Source: Ignelater luminosus
Lineage: Eukaryota; Arthropoda; Insecta; Coleoptera; Elateridae
Reading direction: 5' to 3'
DNA length: 64,000 nt
Assembly: GCA_011009095.1 (NCBI GenBank)
Contig: VTPC01001718.1
Coordinates: 85,865 to 149,864, forward strand
Shown here: piece by piece, positions 1-10,819 of the stretch
Position numbering within the stretch: the first letter of the stretch is position 1
Layout of the letters: every line of letters begins with the position of its first letter
Program-made: the position numbers and the translations under genes
The notes under the pieces: generated by a model
Databases searched by the model: none
The model's input: only the letters and a program-made list of their open reading frames with translations
Told to the model about the DNA's origin: nothing

Positions 1-867
1 GACAAACCTGCTACATCGCCACAGGCAATACACATAATCAGATATGTATACATTGTCCCTGTCGTCGATATCCCATCACGCCGACGCCCAACAGCCTATT
101 CAGCAACCAGAAACAGCTCAGTACACTCAGCAATGCAAAAATTTGAACCCACTTATATAAGTTTGTTGTCTACAAATTCTACAAGAGCTGAATGGAGCAA
201 GCAAACCATCAAATAGCTAACCGTTCATGGTTTGATTAATTTGATATTGCTAATAAAGTATGTTAACTACTAGCAATTCCTTGCAAACTGCAAAGGTTTT
301 CACACCTAAATAAAACACAGGAAAATGCCACCGAACTTCAAGGTTTAGAGGGCTTGGTTAAAGCAAGACCAAACATGTTTCAAGTTTATTTAAATGGATC
401 AACTCGTTACAATCTTTCAAAATCATTCAAATAACTTCAACTATTGAGAGCAGTTGTACATTTTTTATTTCTAATTTATTTCTATTGCCACAAACAGGCA
501 TCAGCCTAATTACATGAAACATACAGGTAGAAGGCGTGAGTTGAAACTTTTATGCCAAAGCTTAGCATTGAACCCAGATCTGGTCGGTTGGCGAGCGAGA
601 ACTTAATGCTGCGTGCCCCGCCCCTACAATGATAAATAAGGAACTTCAAGCTGTAGAAGTTCATTAACAAGAAACTTAAATCCATGGGTCCCATGTTGTA
701 TGATTCACACCTAAATAGAAAATAAAATTTAGCTTAAGATTCTCAATTTTTATTTCTTGCCATTTATTTACGTGCTACCCAGAATTTCCCATAATTCGAA
801 TATCCCACGTGAACAAGTACTGGTACAAAGTGCTGTCTTCTTGACTACACGTATTTTCGAGTTTCGG
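1..867. other. Non-coding AT-rich DNA, no gene seen
   Basis: I see no protein signature here on either strand. Around 560-640 the minus strand is locally GC-rich and contains a GGGTTCAATGC string that resembles a pol III B box. This could be a worn tRNA-derived SINE, but no full tRNA fold or poly-A tail is visible. Confidence 0.4.
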
Positions 868-1205
868 TTCGTTCGAAATGCCTGGAAAAGAATTTGCATC
901 TTCAAGCTTTAGATCTGCAGCTGAAACCCATCGCATACTAAAGAAGGTTTTTGGTGACCAAGCTTTAAGGCAAGCAACATTTGAATGGTCTAAGCGATCG
1001 GAGGAAGAAAACAAACATTTTCCCTAAAATGAAGCTCTGGTTGAAAGAACATCGTTTTGATTTCACTGAAGAAATCTAAGCGAAAACGCAGCAGATGCTG
1101 AACACACCGAAGCCTGAAGACTTCCATAAGTGCTTTCAAAAATGGGATGGTCGCTGGAATCGTTGTATTCAAGTCCAGGGTGACTACTTGGAAGGTGATA
1201 ATGGA
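868..1205 (+). pseudogene. Mariner-like transposase remnant with the middle deleted
   Basis: The plus strand first reads a segment like the N-terminal helix-turn-helix of mariner transposases (about 870-1010, containing ETHRILKKVFGDQAL). Soon afterwards it reads the C-terminal end of the same family (about 1030-1205, containing WDGRWNRCIQVQGDYLEGD, the usual mariner ending). About 200 residues are missing between them, including the whole DDE catalytic core. There is at least one stop (after FTEEI) and a frame change. I could not find terminal inverted repeats or TA duplications. The gene cannot encode a working transposase. Assignment to mariner rests on the two terminal signatures; the subfamily is uncertain. 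Confidence 0.7.
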
Positions 1206-4200
1206 AATTAAGAATTAACTTATCTAAGTATTCTGGAAAATGTCAGTTATCACCTCGTTATAATACGTTTGAACTTACCTAACTGTCTTAATAAGGCAAA
1301 ACTTAATTTTTGCATGCGAGGAAAATCATTAACGAGTTGTCTGACGTCATTTCGGCTTTGGGGAAAGAGGATTCGTTTATTGATCAAGATTTTGGACTTA
1401 TAAAGCAAAGTATTAGACGGAAAGGATCTCGGTCTTCCAGAAAAGCAATTAAATTTTAAAATTTGTCTCAATCTGAACAGAAACGGGACAAGGTTATATT
1501 TCAAGATCCCTACATTTACGGAAAAATCTTGTAACTTGAATATTAAATTATGCTTGAAAAACGAGAACAAAATAGCATCTATTTGAAAACAAATCTGCGT
1601 AATCATCATCCTAATAATAAACAAAATTAATTTTCATTTGAAAACTAGAATATCTTTAGAATCTCGACTTCATATTTTACTTGACTGCACATTTCCATAC
1701 ACAAACAACGCGGAAAAAAGGAAAAGCGCCACCGTAACCTACTTTTCTACATGCATATTAATTTTAATAAGCTTCAGAGTTTATTTATGCAGTTACATAT
1801 TTCATATTCATATTTGTTTTTTTTATCGTTATAACGTTCGTTCGCATGCTATGAATAATATACTAAAAAGGTCCTTGTCTATAATCGTTTAGCATTCACA
1901 ACGTTAAAGCCTTAGCACAAAGATAAATGAACGTTATCTTCAAATGAAAGCATAAATAGCATCTAGGTAATAGAACATTCCGCGCTTGAATTTCGTGGTT
2001 CAACATATAAATCAGTCTTTTATGATGTAAATCCTATTAAAGGTGTTATGGTTCACTTATAACAACTCTTGCTTAAGTATAATCCGATTACACGGTGTAC
2101 AGTCTACTAGAACAGTCAAAATAATTAACAACCTGCACTTCGATTCACCACATCATGAATCGAAATGTTGATAATAATAGTTTCTATTCCTAAGGTCAAA
2201 CAAAGCGAAGTTCGCGTTTCATTCAGCAGTTTGTCATTCCTTTATAACGGCAACAACGACAGCATTCTTGCGGAAAAAATATATTTTTACTATCGAAACA
2301 AATGAAGTTCGAAACATTTTTACGCTGATGCAAGTTGTGGGCGAAACGATGCTGTTAAAAGTGGAGAGCACAGATTTTGCGGAAACCCATCACGTTTTAT
2401 TTGGTGAGAGAGCCCTCTTCGAGAGGTTAGGTATATTGAATTTGAAAAACCGTGAAGTATTTAAGGACTGTTAGAACCAACGGAAACGGTACAGGCTATG
2501 GGCCGGCTTTTTGGGTCAACGCATCGCCCCAAGATGGATTGTATAAGCCTCGCTCGGAAATATCAACCTCGGGGTGGGCTCCAGTAATTAGGGGCATGAT
2601 GTCATAGCTGCGAAGCTACTAACTTCCGTTAGAATCACAATGAGAATTCTCCCCCTAAGGCTTTGTCTCAATTACTTGTTTTTCATTTGTTTCTCTTTTT
2701 TGTTTTTTTTGTTCAATACCGAGAACATAGTTGGCTTTTAGGATATTAGAAAGTACATGCGAACATTAACCTTTGTATACACACGTACGTGACGGTGTTA
2801 CCAGGTTTTTTCAAACATTTCTCTGAACCTTTCATAAACCTTTAAGCTATAAAACACCCAGAACATTTCACGCTTAAAAAAATAGGGCAACACAAAGAAT
2901 ATTAATTTTATATGGCAAATAGAGATTCGAGGGATAAGTCGTCCCTCTTATAAATTGAAGAAGTTTTTGCCCCTACTCTATAACCACTGTAAGTTTCATG
3001 TTTTAAGGAAACTTTATTTTGGTTAACACGATATGAATTACGTAATAAAATAGCGATGGAGTGGTTTTCTCGTCCGCTCTCTCGAGTTTTAGGGGGTTGC
3101 ATATTCGACAAAACTAATTCAATTTACCAAACACTGTACGGTAAGACAGATAAGACGCTGCTATGTTGTAAGTAGTAATCTGAGCCCTAGAATGTTTATT
3201 TTATTAAGGTTTTTCTTTGCTGCTCCCCAATCCCAGGCTTTATGACGGTCGCATAGTCTACTAGATTACGGTCTGAGAGCACGCACATGACGTCACATGT
3301 CCTCTTGAGCAAAATCAGCAACGCGTTGCTTGAATCCTGATTACTTTAACGTATTTTTTGTATCGAATTTCGTTACTTATGCTCTTCTTGTGGAATTTTT
3401 TTTTACTTTTTCACTTTCTTTTATTGAGCTTCCCCTTCGTTCCGTTACGTCGTTCACAGCAAACGAAATTATTACGATGCCATTAAAAATGAAATTATAA
3501 AGACCGTTTCACAAAAGAAACGCTAATTAACTAAAATAAACAGTGCGCGATGTTTACAAAACAAGTATTAAATTTAATTAAAAGGTTACTCTTTTGTGTG
3601 TATATTAAAAGTCCATTACAGGGAAAATGCAAAATATAATATGACGCGTTTTATATAATTCTTTGATCCATTCAATTCCACCGACACATTCAAAATGAGG
3701 ATGTGTTAAATTCACCTCAAAAAGTGTTTCACTGGATTTTATCACTTCAGCGCTTCAGAATTTATATCGCAAAATGTAGAGCAATTTTCTGCAGCAATTG
3801 CTTAAACTCCTTTAATGTTCCTACATATATTCTATTTACATTTTATTTTAAAAACCAGAAACGCTTGTGAGAAAACGTGCTGTAATTACGATAAAACTTT
3901 CTTGAAAGATTTAACAAGGTCTATGCTGTAAGTCGGATAATTATTTACGTTTTTTTTTTATTAAAAATAAAATTCAGTTACGGAGGGAATTAATTATTTT
4001 TAAAAAAAAGTAAAAAGTAAAAAAGCCCGTTTGATGAAATAACTTTTAAAAACGAAAAGAAAAGAAGTTATTGATATTAAGCAAGTACTTTTACATTCTC
4101 CCCGTTAGTTACTGATTTAATTTTATTTTAGAAAATGGATTTCTTTTAGGACGCAAGCTTTACAAGCATTTTTAACTGGACGCTTTTTGGTTCTAGGCCC

Positions 4201-5953
4201 TCCAGACACAGAGCGAAAAGGAAGTTATACATACAATAAAACGCAAAAAATTCAATACAAATATTTAAAAAATCAATCATGAAGGGCGTCAGTGTTTGAA
4301 ACAAAAAAAATCGACAAAATTTGAAAATATTACAATCCAGTAAACACTTAATTATAGAAGCCCATCAACAAATATTAGAAAACAACCGATTTGTTTTTGA
4401 ATGGCTAACAGATGTTCATGCTTATTTTCTTTACCAGTTGAATGCCAAGTCCTAGATGAGTTGAGGAATTTTTACGGGACCATACGTAATGAGTAGAACC
4501 GGACAGCCTATCCTCGGGGTTAATTAGATGGATCTGAAGTCGCATATTTCCTCACGCCTCCGCGTGGATATCCCAGAAAAAATTTTCCTTGATACGGAAA
4601 AGCAAATCTTCAGGTGAACCAACAAGCTAAAGACTCCCTAAACCCACCACTTACCCTCGCTTAACTGAGGCTTGTCACAAAACTCCAAACCCCCTGGGCA
4701 CAAATTTCATCAATAAGCTCTTCCGCTCTACTAAACTGATCCAGCGTAAAACGACCTCGAGTTCCCAGGCAAGCGTATCTTAGCCAATCGGAAGAGTCCC
4801 GTATCTCAAAAAATACTTTTAATGTTCGAAGTAAGAATTCAGAACGAAGACGTAGTACCCCCTACTTCTGGTTATCTATTCAAGTTTCACACGTAAAGGT
4901 ACACAGAAAACAAATCGAAATTAAAGAAGACCATGTTAGACTACAAATTAAATAATTGTAATAAGATGACAGTCTTATCAAAATTGCTAACCGGATCTAC
5001 TTTTAAATAATTTTAATCAGAAATACAGCAAATACAGCTGTAACAGTTCAAAATACTGCAATAATAAAATGAAATGTAAACTTATATTCTGTGTCCCGCT
5101 TACTATAATAAACAAAATTGTAAATTCATCAACCGTAACTGACCTCAATAAATAAGAAACTACTGAAATAGCAATCAAGTATTAGTGTGAACTCACAACA
5201 AATACCATAAAACCTCTTCAATAAGAGGAAACTACAACAAAATACAAGATCACACCAAGATAGCACAGACTAAATACAAGATATGTAACTGAAGCAAACA
5301 GTGAAGTAGGTATTTCTTTTGAAGTTTGACCAAAATCTTAATTAGGCAGTAAACGCCCAGCAAACAAAGGTGAGGCAAAATATGTAACAGAGAGGTGATT
5401 TTTCGTCAGTTACGTCAGGTTACCAATAAGGAACGTGTTATTAACGTCATATCTACGACGTTATTAAAACGTTATTTTCATAACGTAGAGTAGACCTTTC
5501 CAACAGGTGATTCAGTATCTAGTTTTAAATTATTATTATACTTTGCGTAATTTCGAATGCATTAGTGGAAATTTGTAAATCACAATTTTAACTAATCATT
5601 GAACGAATAGTAATAGTTAGTATATGGGGCGTAATCTTGAATTACACCGATAAATTAGACATGTTTGTACTTAAGAATTATTTTTTGCAAAAATATGTAG
5701 ATATAATCGATAATAAAAGAAATTTGATCTGATTGATTGGTGAGTTGGATAGAATTCGCCGTCGATTAAAGAATGAAGAATCAGAAATATCCTGTTCGAA
5801 ATTGGTGAATTTTTAGTGGTGAAACTTCAACCCAGAGCGCTAGAGAAACCAGAACTTCCTGACGGTTTAAAGCTGTGTTACAGATCTCTACGTAAGTACA
5901 GGTTTCTCTGAACTTTCTTTTCTTGAATAAATTTGTGACGCTTCATATCCTTA
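1206..5953. other. Long AT-rich stretch without recognisable genes
   Basis: Short open frames occur (for example 2268-2474 on plus and 1250-1624 on minus) but none resembles a family I know, and several lack an ATG. At about 5400-5490 there is a cluster of ACGT-containing half-sites (AACGTGTTATTAACGTC, then TACGACGTTATTAAAACGTT) that may belong to the ACGT-rich repeat family described at 15.7 and 25.8 kb. Otherwise it is low-complexity A/T-rich sequence. Confidence 0.4.
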
Positions 5954-5957
5954 TATA

Positions 5958-6119
5958 TGTTACCGGCCAAACCCGATTTCAGGACAAACTAGTTTTGCCT
6001 AGGCTAAACTAGTTCGACCTAGCCCCAGTAGGAAAAATTAGTTTAGGCTAGGCCAAACTAGTTCATCCTAATATAAGTACGCACATACCCAGGATAAACT
6101 AGTTTGGCCTAGTCTAAAC
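5958..6119 (+). repeat. Left terminal inverted repeat of the Ginger element
   Basis: Pairs with 8424-8585. The outer end reads TGTTACCGGCCAAACCCG. Inside, a palindromic ACTAGT core recurs at 5988, 6008, 6057 and 6098, with variant cores ATTAGT at 6038 and ACTAAT at 6116. The cores are separated by about 20 bp or multiples of roughly 10 bp, which would put them on one face of the helix. They are likely multiple transposase contact sites; that role is inference. Confidence 0.93.
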
Positions 6120-6347
6120 TAATTTTGTTAAGTCGAAAGTAATTGAGCGAACATGTCAGGACTTGTACATGCGGGAATTCCCCAGTTTCGCCCGGCGCCG
6201 CTCTTCGCTCGCCCGTACGTCGCTTTAAACACTCAGTGCCAGCCGTCCGTAACGTATTTAGTGATTTTTATGATTAGTTTAGTGGCTGCAGTTTAAAAAT
6301 AAAGGTTTAACTCTTAAAGTACATTGCAAGTTAACTTCTTTTTCACT

Positions 6348-8029
6348 ATGGATGAACCTACTTCAAGTCGACAAGCAGATCAAAAACAATGGAGGGAAAA
6401 GTTTTTGACGGAAGTTTTACAAAGTGAAAATAAAAAGTCGTCTCATTATAATGTGTTATCATCAGACCAATATTTGAAACTCGTTGAACAAGTTGAAGAT
6501 GCAGAAAAATGTGAAAAGAAAACACCATTACAACAAAGAAGATTGAAACGATTTGCTGTGCTAAAAATCGGGGATGTGAAAAAACTGATTGCGCGAACTG
6601 AAGGTAATATAAAATATTATCTTTCATCCGATGAACTTTATGATGTTATTGACGCAGCTCATGTGGCTGTCGGCCACGGTGGTCGTGACAGAATGTTAGC
6701 CGAGACATCAAAAAAGTATGCCAATATTACAAAAGAAATGATAAACCTCTATTTATCTATGTGTAGTGTCTGTCATCGAAAGAAAACAAAGAAGAAAAGG
6801 GGATTAGTTTCTAAGCCTATTCTACATTCAGAAATGAATAGAAGGTGCCAAGTGGATCTGATCGATTTTCAGACACAACCAGATGGAAATTTTAAATTTA
6901 TTATGGTTTACCAAGACCATCTAACGAAATTTGTTTTGCTACGCGCATTACAATCTAAGAGAGCGACAGAGGTAGCCTACCAGTTGAATGATATATTCCT
7001 AACTGTAGGAGCGCCGTGCATTCTACAATCTGACAACGGTAGGGAATTTGTCAATAATGTCATAAGTGAGCTAGCTAGTCTTTGGCCAGAACTCAAAATT
7101 GTGCACGGAAAACCCAGGCACAATCAAAGTCAGGGATCCGTTGAACGTGCAAATCAAGATATTGAGAATATGATAGGTTCTTGGATGAAGGACAACGTTT
7201 CAACGAAATGGTCAGAAGGCTTGAAATATGTCCAATTCATGAAAAACCGTGCCTACCATTCAGGGATAAAACAATCGCCTTACAAAGCATTATTTGGAAT
7301 AGAACCCAGAGTGGGACTCTCGACTTCCTCTTTGCCGGAAGAAATCATAAAAGATATTCAGGATGAAGAAGACTTGAAAAAGGTAATCGAAGAAGATTGC
7401 AATGTTAATCTGACAGAAGACAGTGATGATAACGTTGAAGAAGTAAGTAACCAAGACGAAGTTTGTTCATCTGAAAATGAAATTCAGAAAGCTAGAAAAA
7501 CTGCAGCAGAAAATCTTGTTAAACAAGCAAAGAAAATGAAAGCTACTTCTGACAAGTCTCATCCACCTGCCAACATTGGAGATAATGTGACTATACCGAT
7601 TCCAGATGTTGACAAAGGCAAGGGTGATCTGAGAAACATCATTGGAGTTATTCTTCAGACAAATGACGAAGGTTTTTACAAAGTTGGCACCAAACATGGT
7701 GTACTTGAGAAACTATACTGCAGGTTTTGCTTTTTCTTATTAAATTATTTATCTTTCTTTTTGGAGCATTCATATTCTAAAGTAATATATTTTCTTTCAG
7801 GTCAGAATTCGACGTTTGCAATCAAGCTTTTTTAGAAGTTGCAGATGTGAACCAAGGCTCTGAAATATCATTAAGGACTGCAGCTACGAGACATTCAGTT
7901 GGATCAGGCCAAGGTTTTGTGAGATGCAGTTGCAACAAAAACTGTTCCACGAACAGATGCAAATGCAAGAAAGCAATGATACTTTGCAATTCTAAGTGCC
8001 ACCAAAGTACACCGTGTAAAAATAAATAA
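6348..8029 (+). CDS. Ginger transposase (gypsy-integrase-like, KRBA2-like), two exons
   Basis: Exons 6348-7723 and 7801-8029 encode about 534 residues. I start at the ATG at 6348; the frame is open further upstream but has no earlier ATG. The protein has an integrase zinc-binding motif (H105, H110, C139, C142) and then a retroviral-type integrase core: D170 in CQVDLIDF, D229 in LQSDNGREF, and E266 in QGSVERANQD, with 36 residues between the last two by my count. An acidic, lysine-rich linker follows. The last 35 residues, encoded by exon 2, are cysteine-rich (CSCNKNCSTNRCKCKK, then CNSKCH), as in invertebrate proteins annotated KRAB-A domain-containing 2-like. All catalytic and zinc ligands are present and there is no internal stop after splicing. 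The expected job is cutting and rejoining the element's own ends in the nucleus. Confidence 0.88.
7724..7800 (+). other. Intron in the Ginger transposase gene
   Basis: This 77-bp interval begins GT (CTGCAG|GTTTTG) and ends with a pyrimidine-rich acceptor (TTTTCTTTCAG|GTC). Removing it splits an AGG codon after its second base and joins the integrase frame to the cysteine-rich tail in one continuous frame. Without splicing the frame runs into hydrophobic nonsense and stops at 7835. The restored frame and the family-typical tail support a real intron. Confidence 0.85.
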
Positions 8030-8040
8030 TTGAGGTACAT

Positions 8041-8354
8041 AAAATTTTTGACAACTCGAAGTGTAGTTATAATCATCGATTCTATGATTGTTTGTATTAC
8101 CAATTATCTATTAGTTTTAACGACAAATCTTAATAATTTTAATAAGTATGATTATTTTTCCAATTACGGAGTATTTTTTGTTCAGTTTACTTGATTCCAA
8201 TTAGTACATTAAGATTTTGACAGCTCGAAGTGAAGTAATAATAATCGATACCGTGATTGTTTGTATTAGGTACCATAATTGTTAGTACCATTAGTTTTAA
8301 CGACAAATTATTATATTTTAATAAATAAGATTATTTTCCAATTACGGAGTATCT
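8041..8354 (+). repeat. Tandem duplication in the 3' non-coding part of the Ginger element
   Basis: Two diverged direct copies, about 8041-8177 and 8211-8354. Shared landmarks in the same order are TTTTGACA(A/G)CTCGAAGTG, ATGATTGTTTGTATTA or its variant, ATTAGTTTTAACGACAAAT, and CCAATTACGGAGTAT. The copies differ by small insertions and substitutions, so the duplication predates this insertion. It may be a structural part of the element or an included smaller repeat. Confidence 0.8.
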
Positions 8355-8423
8355 TATTTTACCAATAATAATTAAAATTTAATAAAATACCAATTTATTT
8401 TGCCTTTCCAGGTATTCTAAAAT

Positions 8424-8585
8424 GTTTAGACAAGGCCATACCAGTTTATCCTGGGTGTGTACGTACTTATATTAGGATGAACTAGTTTGGCCTAGCCTAA
8501 ACTAATTTTTCCTACTGGGGCTAGGTCGAACTAGTTTAGCCTAGGCAAAACTAGTTTGTCCTGAAATCGGGTTTGGCCGGTAACA
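8424..8585 (-). repeat. Right terminal inverted repeat of the Ginger element
   Basis: Reverse complement of 5958-6119, identical over the outer portion. The differences lie in the inner 40 bp (for example ACTAGT on the left matches ACTGGT here). It is followed directly by TATA at 8586-8589. Confidence 0.93.
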
Positions 8586-8730
8586 TATACACACCTTCAG
8601 TCAACATAATAAATAAAAATAAAGTGTTTCAGAATATTTCTAATAATTCTAACAACTATGCAAATTAATTCCTAATAATCTCACTGGCAATAGATTCGAG
8701 TAACGACAATTTTTAGCTAACTGCAATAAT

Positions 8731-10190
8731 GTAGTTCAACTGGCTTCACCAGAACAAGTCATTTTTGTCATTCTAGCCAAAATTCTAGGAAGGATTAAGG
8801 AACAATTAGTTCAACAATCGTTTTCTGACTGGGATTCCCTAAAGAAAAAGTTAAAAGACATACATCAGGACAGAAACCACTACTCCTAAATCATAGAAGA
8901 GCTAAATCATTGTAGACAATACCAGAATGAATCAATTTCGGATTCTTTCCAACGCCTAAAACTTCTAGTCTTCTAGTTCAACAATACACTTAAGATAACA
9001 CAAATTTGTCTGGTAAAATTGTCGCAATTAACGAACTCACTTTAAACAATTTATTTTTCATTCCAATCCACAAAATATCTCAGATACTAAAGTGAAAAGA
9101 TTTCGACAAATTAAGCGAAGCCTATACAGTCGTTCTAATGGAAGAAAAAGCTTTAAATATTCAGAAAAATATTACAAAGAAATTTTGCAAACATCAGGAA
9201 GCTTCTCAATGTAGATCAAGAACGCAACAAAACAAATCTATAGATTTTGTAAATAAAAATTTAAGTTTTAATCAAAATCCCACTTCTGATAACTCACAAG
9301 CAAGCTGCAGTCAAAATTCGAATCATTGTAATGAATTCTGAAGATACTACAAAAAAGAGGGTCATGTAATCGAGAAATGTAGTAAACAATAATTTAGCAA
9401 TCAAAGACGTGAGCAAAATAATTTAAATATTTAAGTAATAAGGAAACAAATCAAAATATAAATTTAAACTACCAATCGTCCTCGATGACGAGCACGCCTG
9501 GACAAAATTTCTCAACTAGTGATGCTCGAAAACTAAAACTTCTAATCTCTAACCACACTTTAAACTATGCAGCAGTACAGTTTTCTAATTCAAACAATAG
9601 TTATCAAATAATTAGCGAAATCCGTTAAAAAACGCCCCATCGACGTTCCAAGGGCTTATGAACTCGATTCTATCCTGATTACAAGGCCTCCAATGTTTTG
9701 TATATCTTGATGATATCGTAATTTACGCCCCATCCATAGAAAAACACTTCTAAAAACTAAAATCAACTCAACGACTGCAAACTTCAGCTTGACAAGTGTG
9801 AATTCCCAAGGAGGAAAGTGTCTTACTTACTCCGAATCAGGTGTTCGACATAACCCAGACAGGGTAGCAACAATGCACAACTTCCCAGTGCCTAAGGATC
9901 AGAGATCCGTCGAGACATTTCTAGGACTAGTGGGTTACTATCGGAAATTTATGTAACACTTTGCTAAGACCGCTAAACCATTAACTCTTTTACTAAATAC
10001 GACACCAAACTCCATTGGAATGAATCACATCAAAAATCTTTTGATACTTTCAGAAATATTTTAACTTTACAATCTCTTCTAAGATATCCAGACTTTAATC
10101 AAAAATTTGTGCTTACGATAGATGCGTCGAACTTTGCCATAGATGCCGTTCTAAGCCCAGGAGAAGCAGAGAACGACCCACCTATCGCAA
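8731..10190 (+). pseudogene. Gypsy-type LTR retrotransposon remnant (gag and pol fragments)
   Basis: The gag part (about 8731-9400) reads a capsid-like segment (ILGRIKEQLVQQSFSDWDSL) and, after a stop, a worn zinc-knuckle region ending KKEGHVIEKC. Pol resumes at about 9640 in the palm of reverse transcriptase with the catalytic YLDDIVIY motif (about 9700-9720). It continues through FLGLVGYYRKF and into the start of the RNase H domain (FVLTIDASN, about 10100-10140). Frames change several times and stops interrupt it. Protease and the first half of reverse transcriptase are missing between 9400 and 9640, and no integrase or LTRs are visible. It sits directly to the right of the Ginger element. 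Assignment to gypsy is firm from the RT order; the element is dead. Confidence 0.82.
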
Positions 10191-10334
10191 AGTCACAAAT
10201 CTGTCACTGACTGTACAATTATTATTGTTTTATTACACCTTTTGAAATGTCAATATAAAGGAATATAAAGTGATTCAAAAACTGTCGTATGTTATTTTTT
10301 GAAGCTCCTTTATCTATCGTTTTAACAACGAAAG

Positions 10335-10532
10335 TTGTCTTTCAGTAAAAGAATTTTAGGAAGAGTCGAATTTAAAGACGACGGAGTAGCATTAGAGAAA
10401 AAAGGGGGTGCACTGGCCCCTTATAAAACACAATTCGAATACGATAAAGCCCTTCTTAAAGCTGAACCACCATCAGAAGTAATTTGGAAAGTTCACGCAA
10501 TCAAAAGGTGCTTCTTTAAATGTGGTAGGTAA
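10335..10532 (+). other. Unidentified exon-like open frame
   Basis: The frame has no ATG at its start. It is preceded by an acceptor-like TTGTCTTTCAG (ends 10345) and ends near a donor-like GTAGGT (about 10524-10530). The intervening stretch of about 60 residues is charged and not low-complexity (for example GRVEFKDDGVALEKKGGALA, then APYKTQFEYDKALL). I do not recognise it. It could be an internal exon of a host gene, part of an unknown element, or chance. Confidence 0.2.
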
Positions 10533-10754
10533 CTTTAGCTAAGACTTATTACATTATTTCATACAGTACTTTTATTATTTATCCTCAATGATTTTTTTGT
10601 GACAGATGATTTTAAGAAAGCAAATCAAAAAGTACAGCTCACCGAACATAAGGTTGCGGGTCAGCCTGCGCAGAAGAGGAACACAGATACGAGCTGAACG
10701 AAAGAAACACCGTAGACGCGTACAGAAATTACTGCCTGGGAAAATCGGCTGATA

Positions 10755-10782
10755 CGAGGGTGGTCTGAAAAGTTTCCGACCT
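10755..10782 (+). repeat. Mariner terminal inverted repeat, transposase 3' side
   Basis: 28 bp beginning CGAGGGTGGTCTG, a perfect inverted match to 12019-12046, with the TA duplication just outside at 10753-10754. Confidence 0.95.
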
Positions 10783-10819
10783 AACAAAGATACAAGACAT
10801 TTTTTCTGAAAATTTTTTT

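Larger units (their letters stand above)
5958..8585 (+). mobile_element. Ginger-type DNA transposon, complete
   Basis: This 2628-bp unit starts TGTTACCGGCC and ends with its reverse complement GGCCGGTAACA. The bases TATA lie immediately outside both ends (5954-5957 and 8586-8589), consistent with a 4-bp target site duplication, although TATA is common in this flank. The ends are 162-bp inverted repeats, identical over roughly the outer 120 bp and with about five mismatches in the inner 40 bp. Inside is a two-exon gene for an integrase-type transposase, followed by a duplicated 3' region and an AATAAA at 8381-8386. Ginger elements are cut-and-paste transposons whose transposase is related to the integrase of gypsy retrotransposons. 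No gag, protease or reverse transcriptase is present, which argues against a retrotransposon. Near-identical ends and an open gene suggest a recent insertion. Confidence 0.9.

Noticed and set aside
1250..1624. 124-residue open frame on the minus strand
   Set aside because: Phe/Leu/Ile-rich composition typical of AT-rich non-coding DNA, no motif recognised.
2268..2474. 68-residue frame on plus, not low-complexity
   Set aside because: The start is not ATG, no family recognised, and no convincing splice context; too weak to call.
6324..7835. A 503-residue reading of the Ginger transposase starting at 6324 and ending in a hydrophobic tail
   Set aside because: The start at 6324 is TTG, not ATG, and the hydrophobic tail is intron sequence; splicing at 7723/7801 restores the family-typical ending.
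8731..10190. A complete gypsy element with LTRs
   Set aside because: No repeated flanking sequence ending TG...CA and no integrase; only gag and pol fragments remain.
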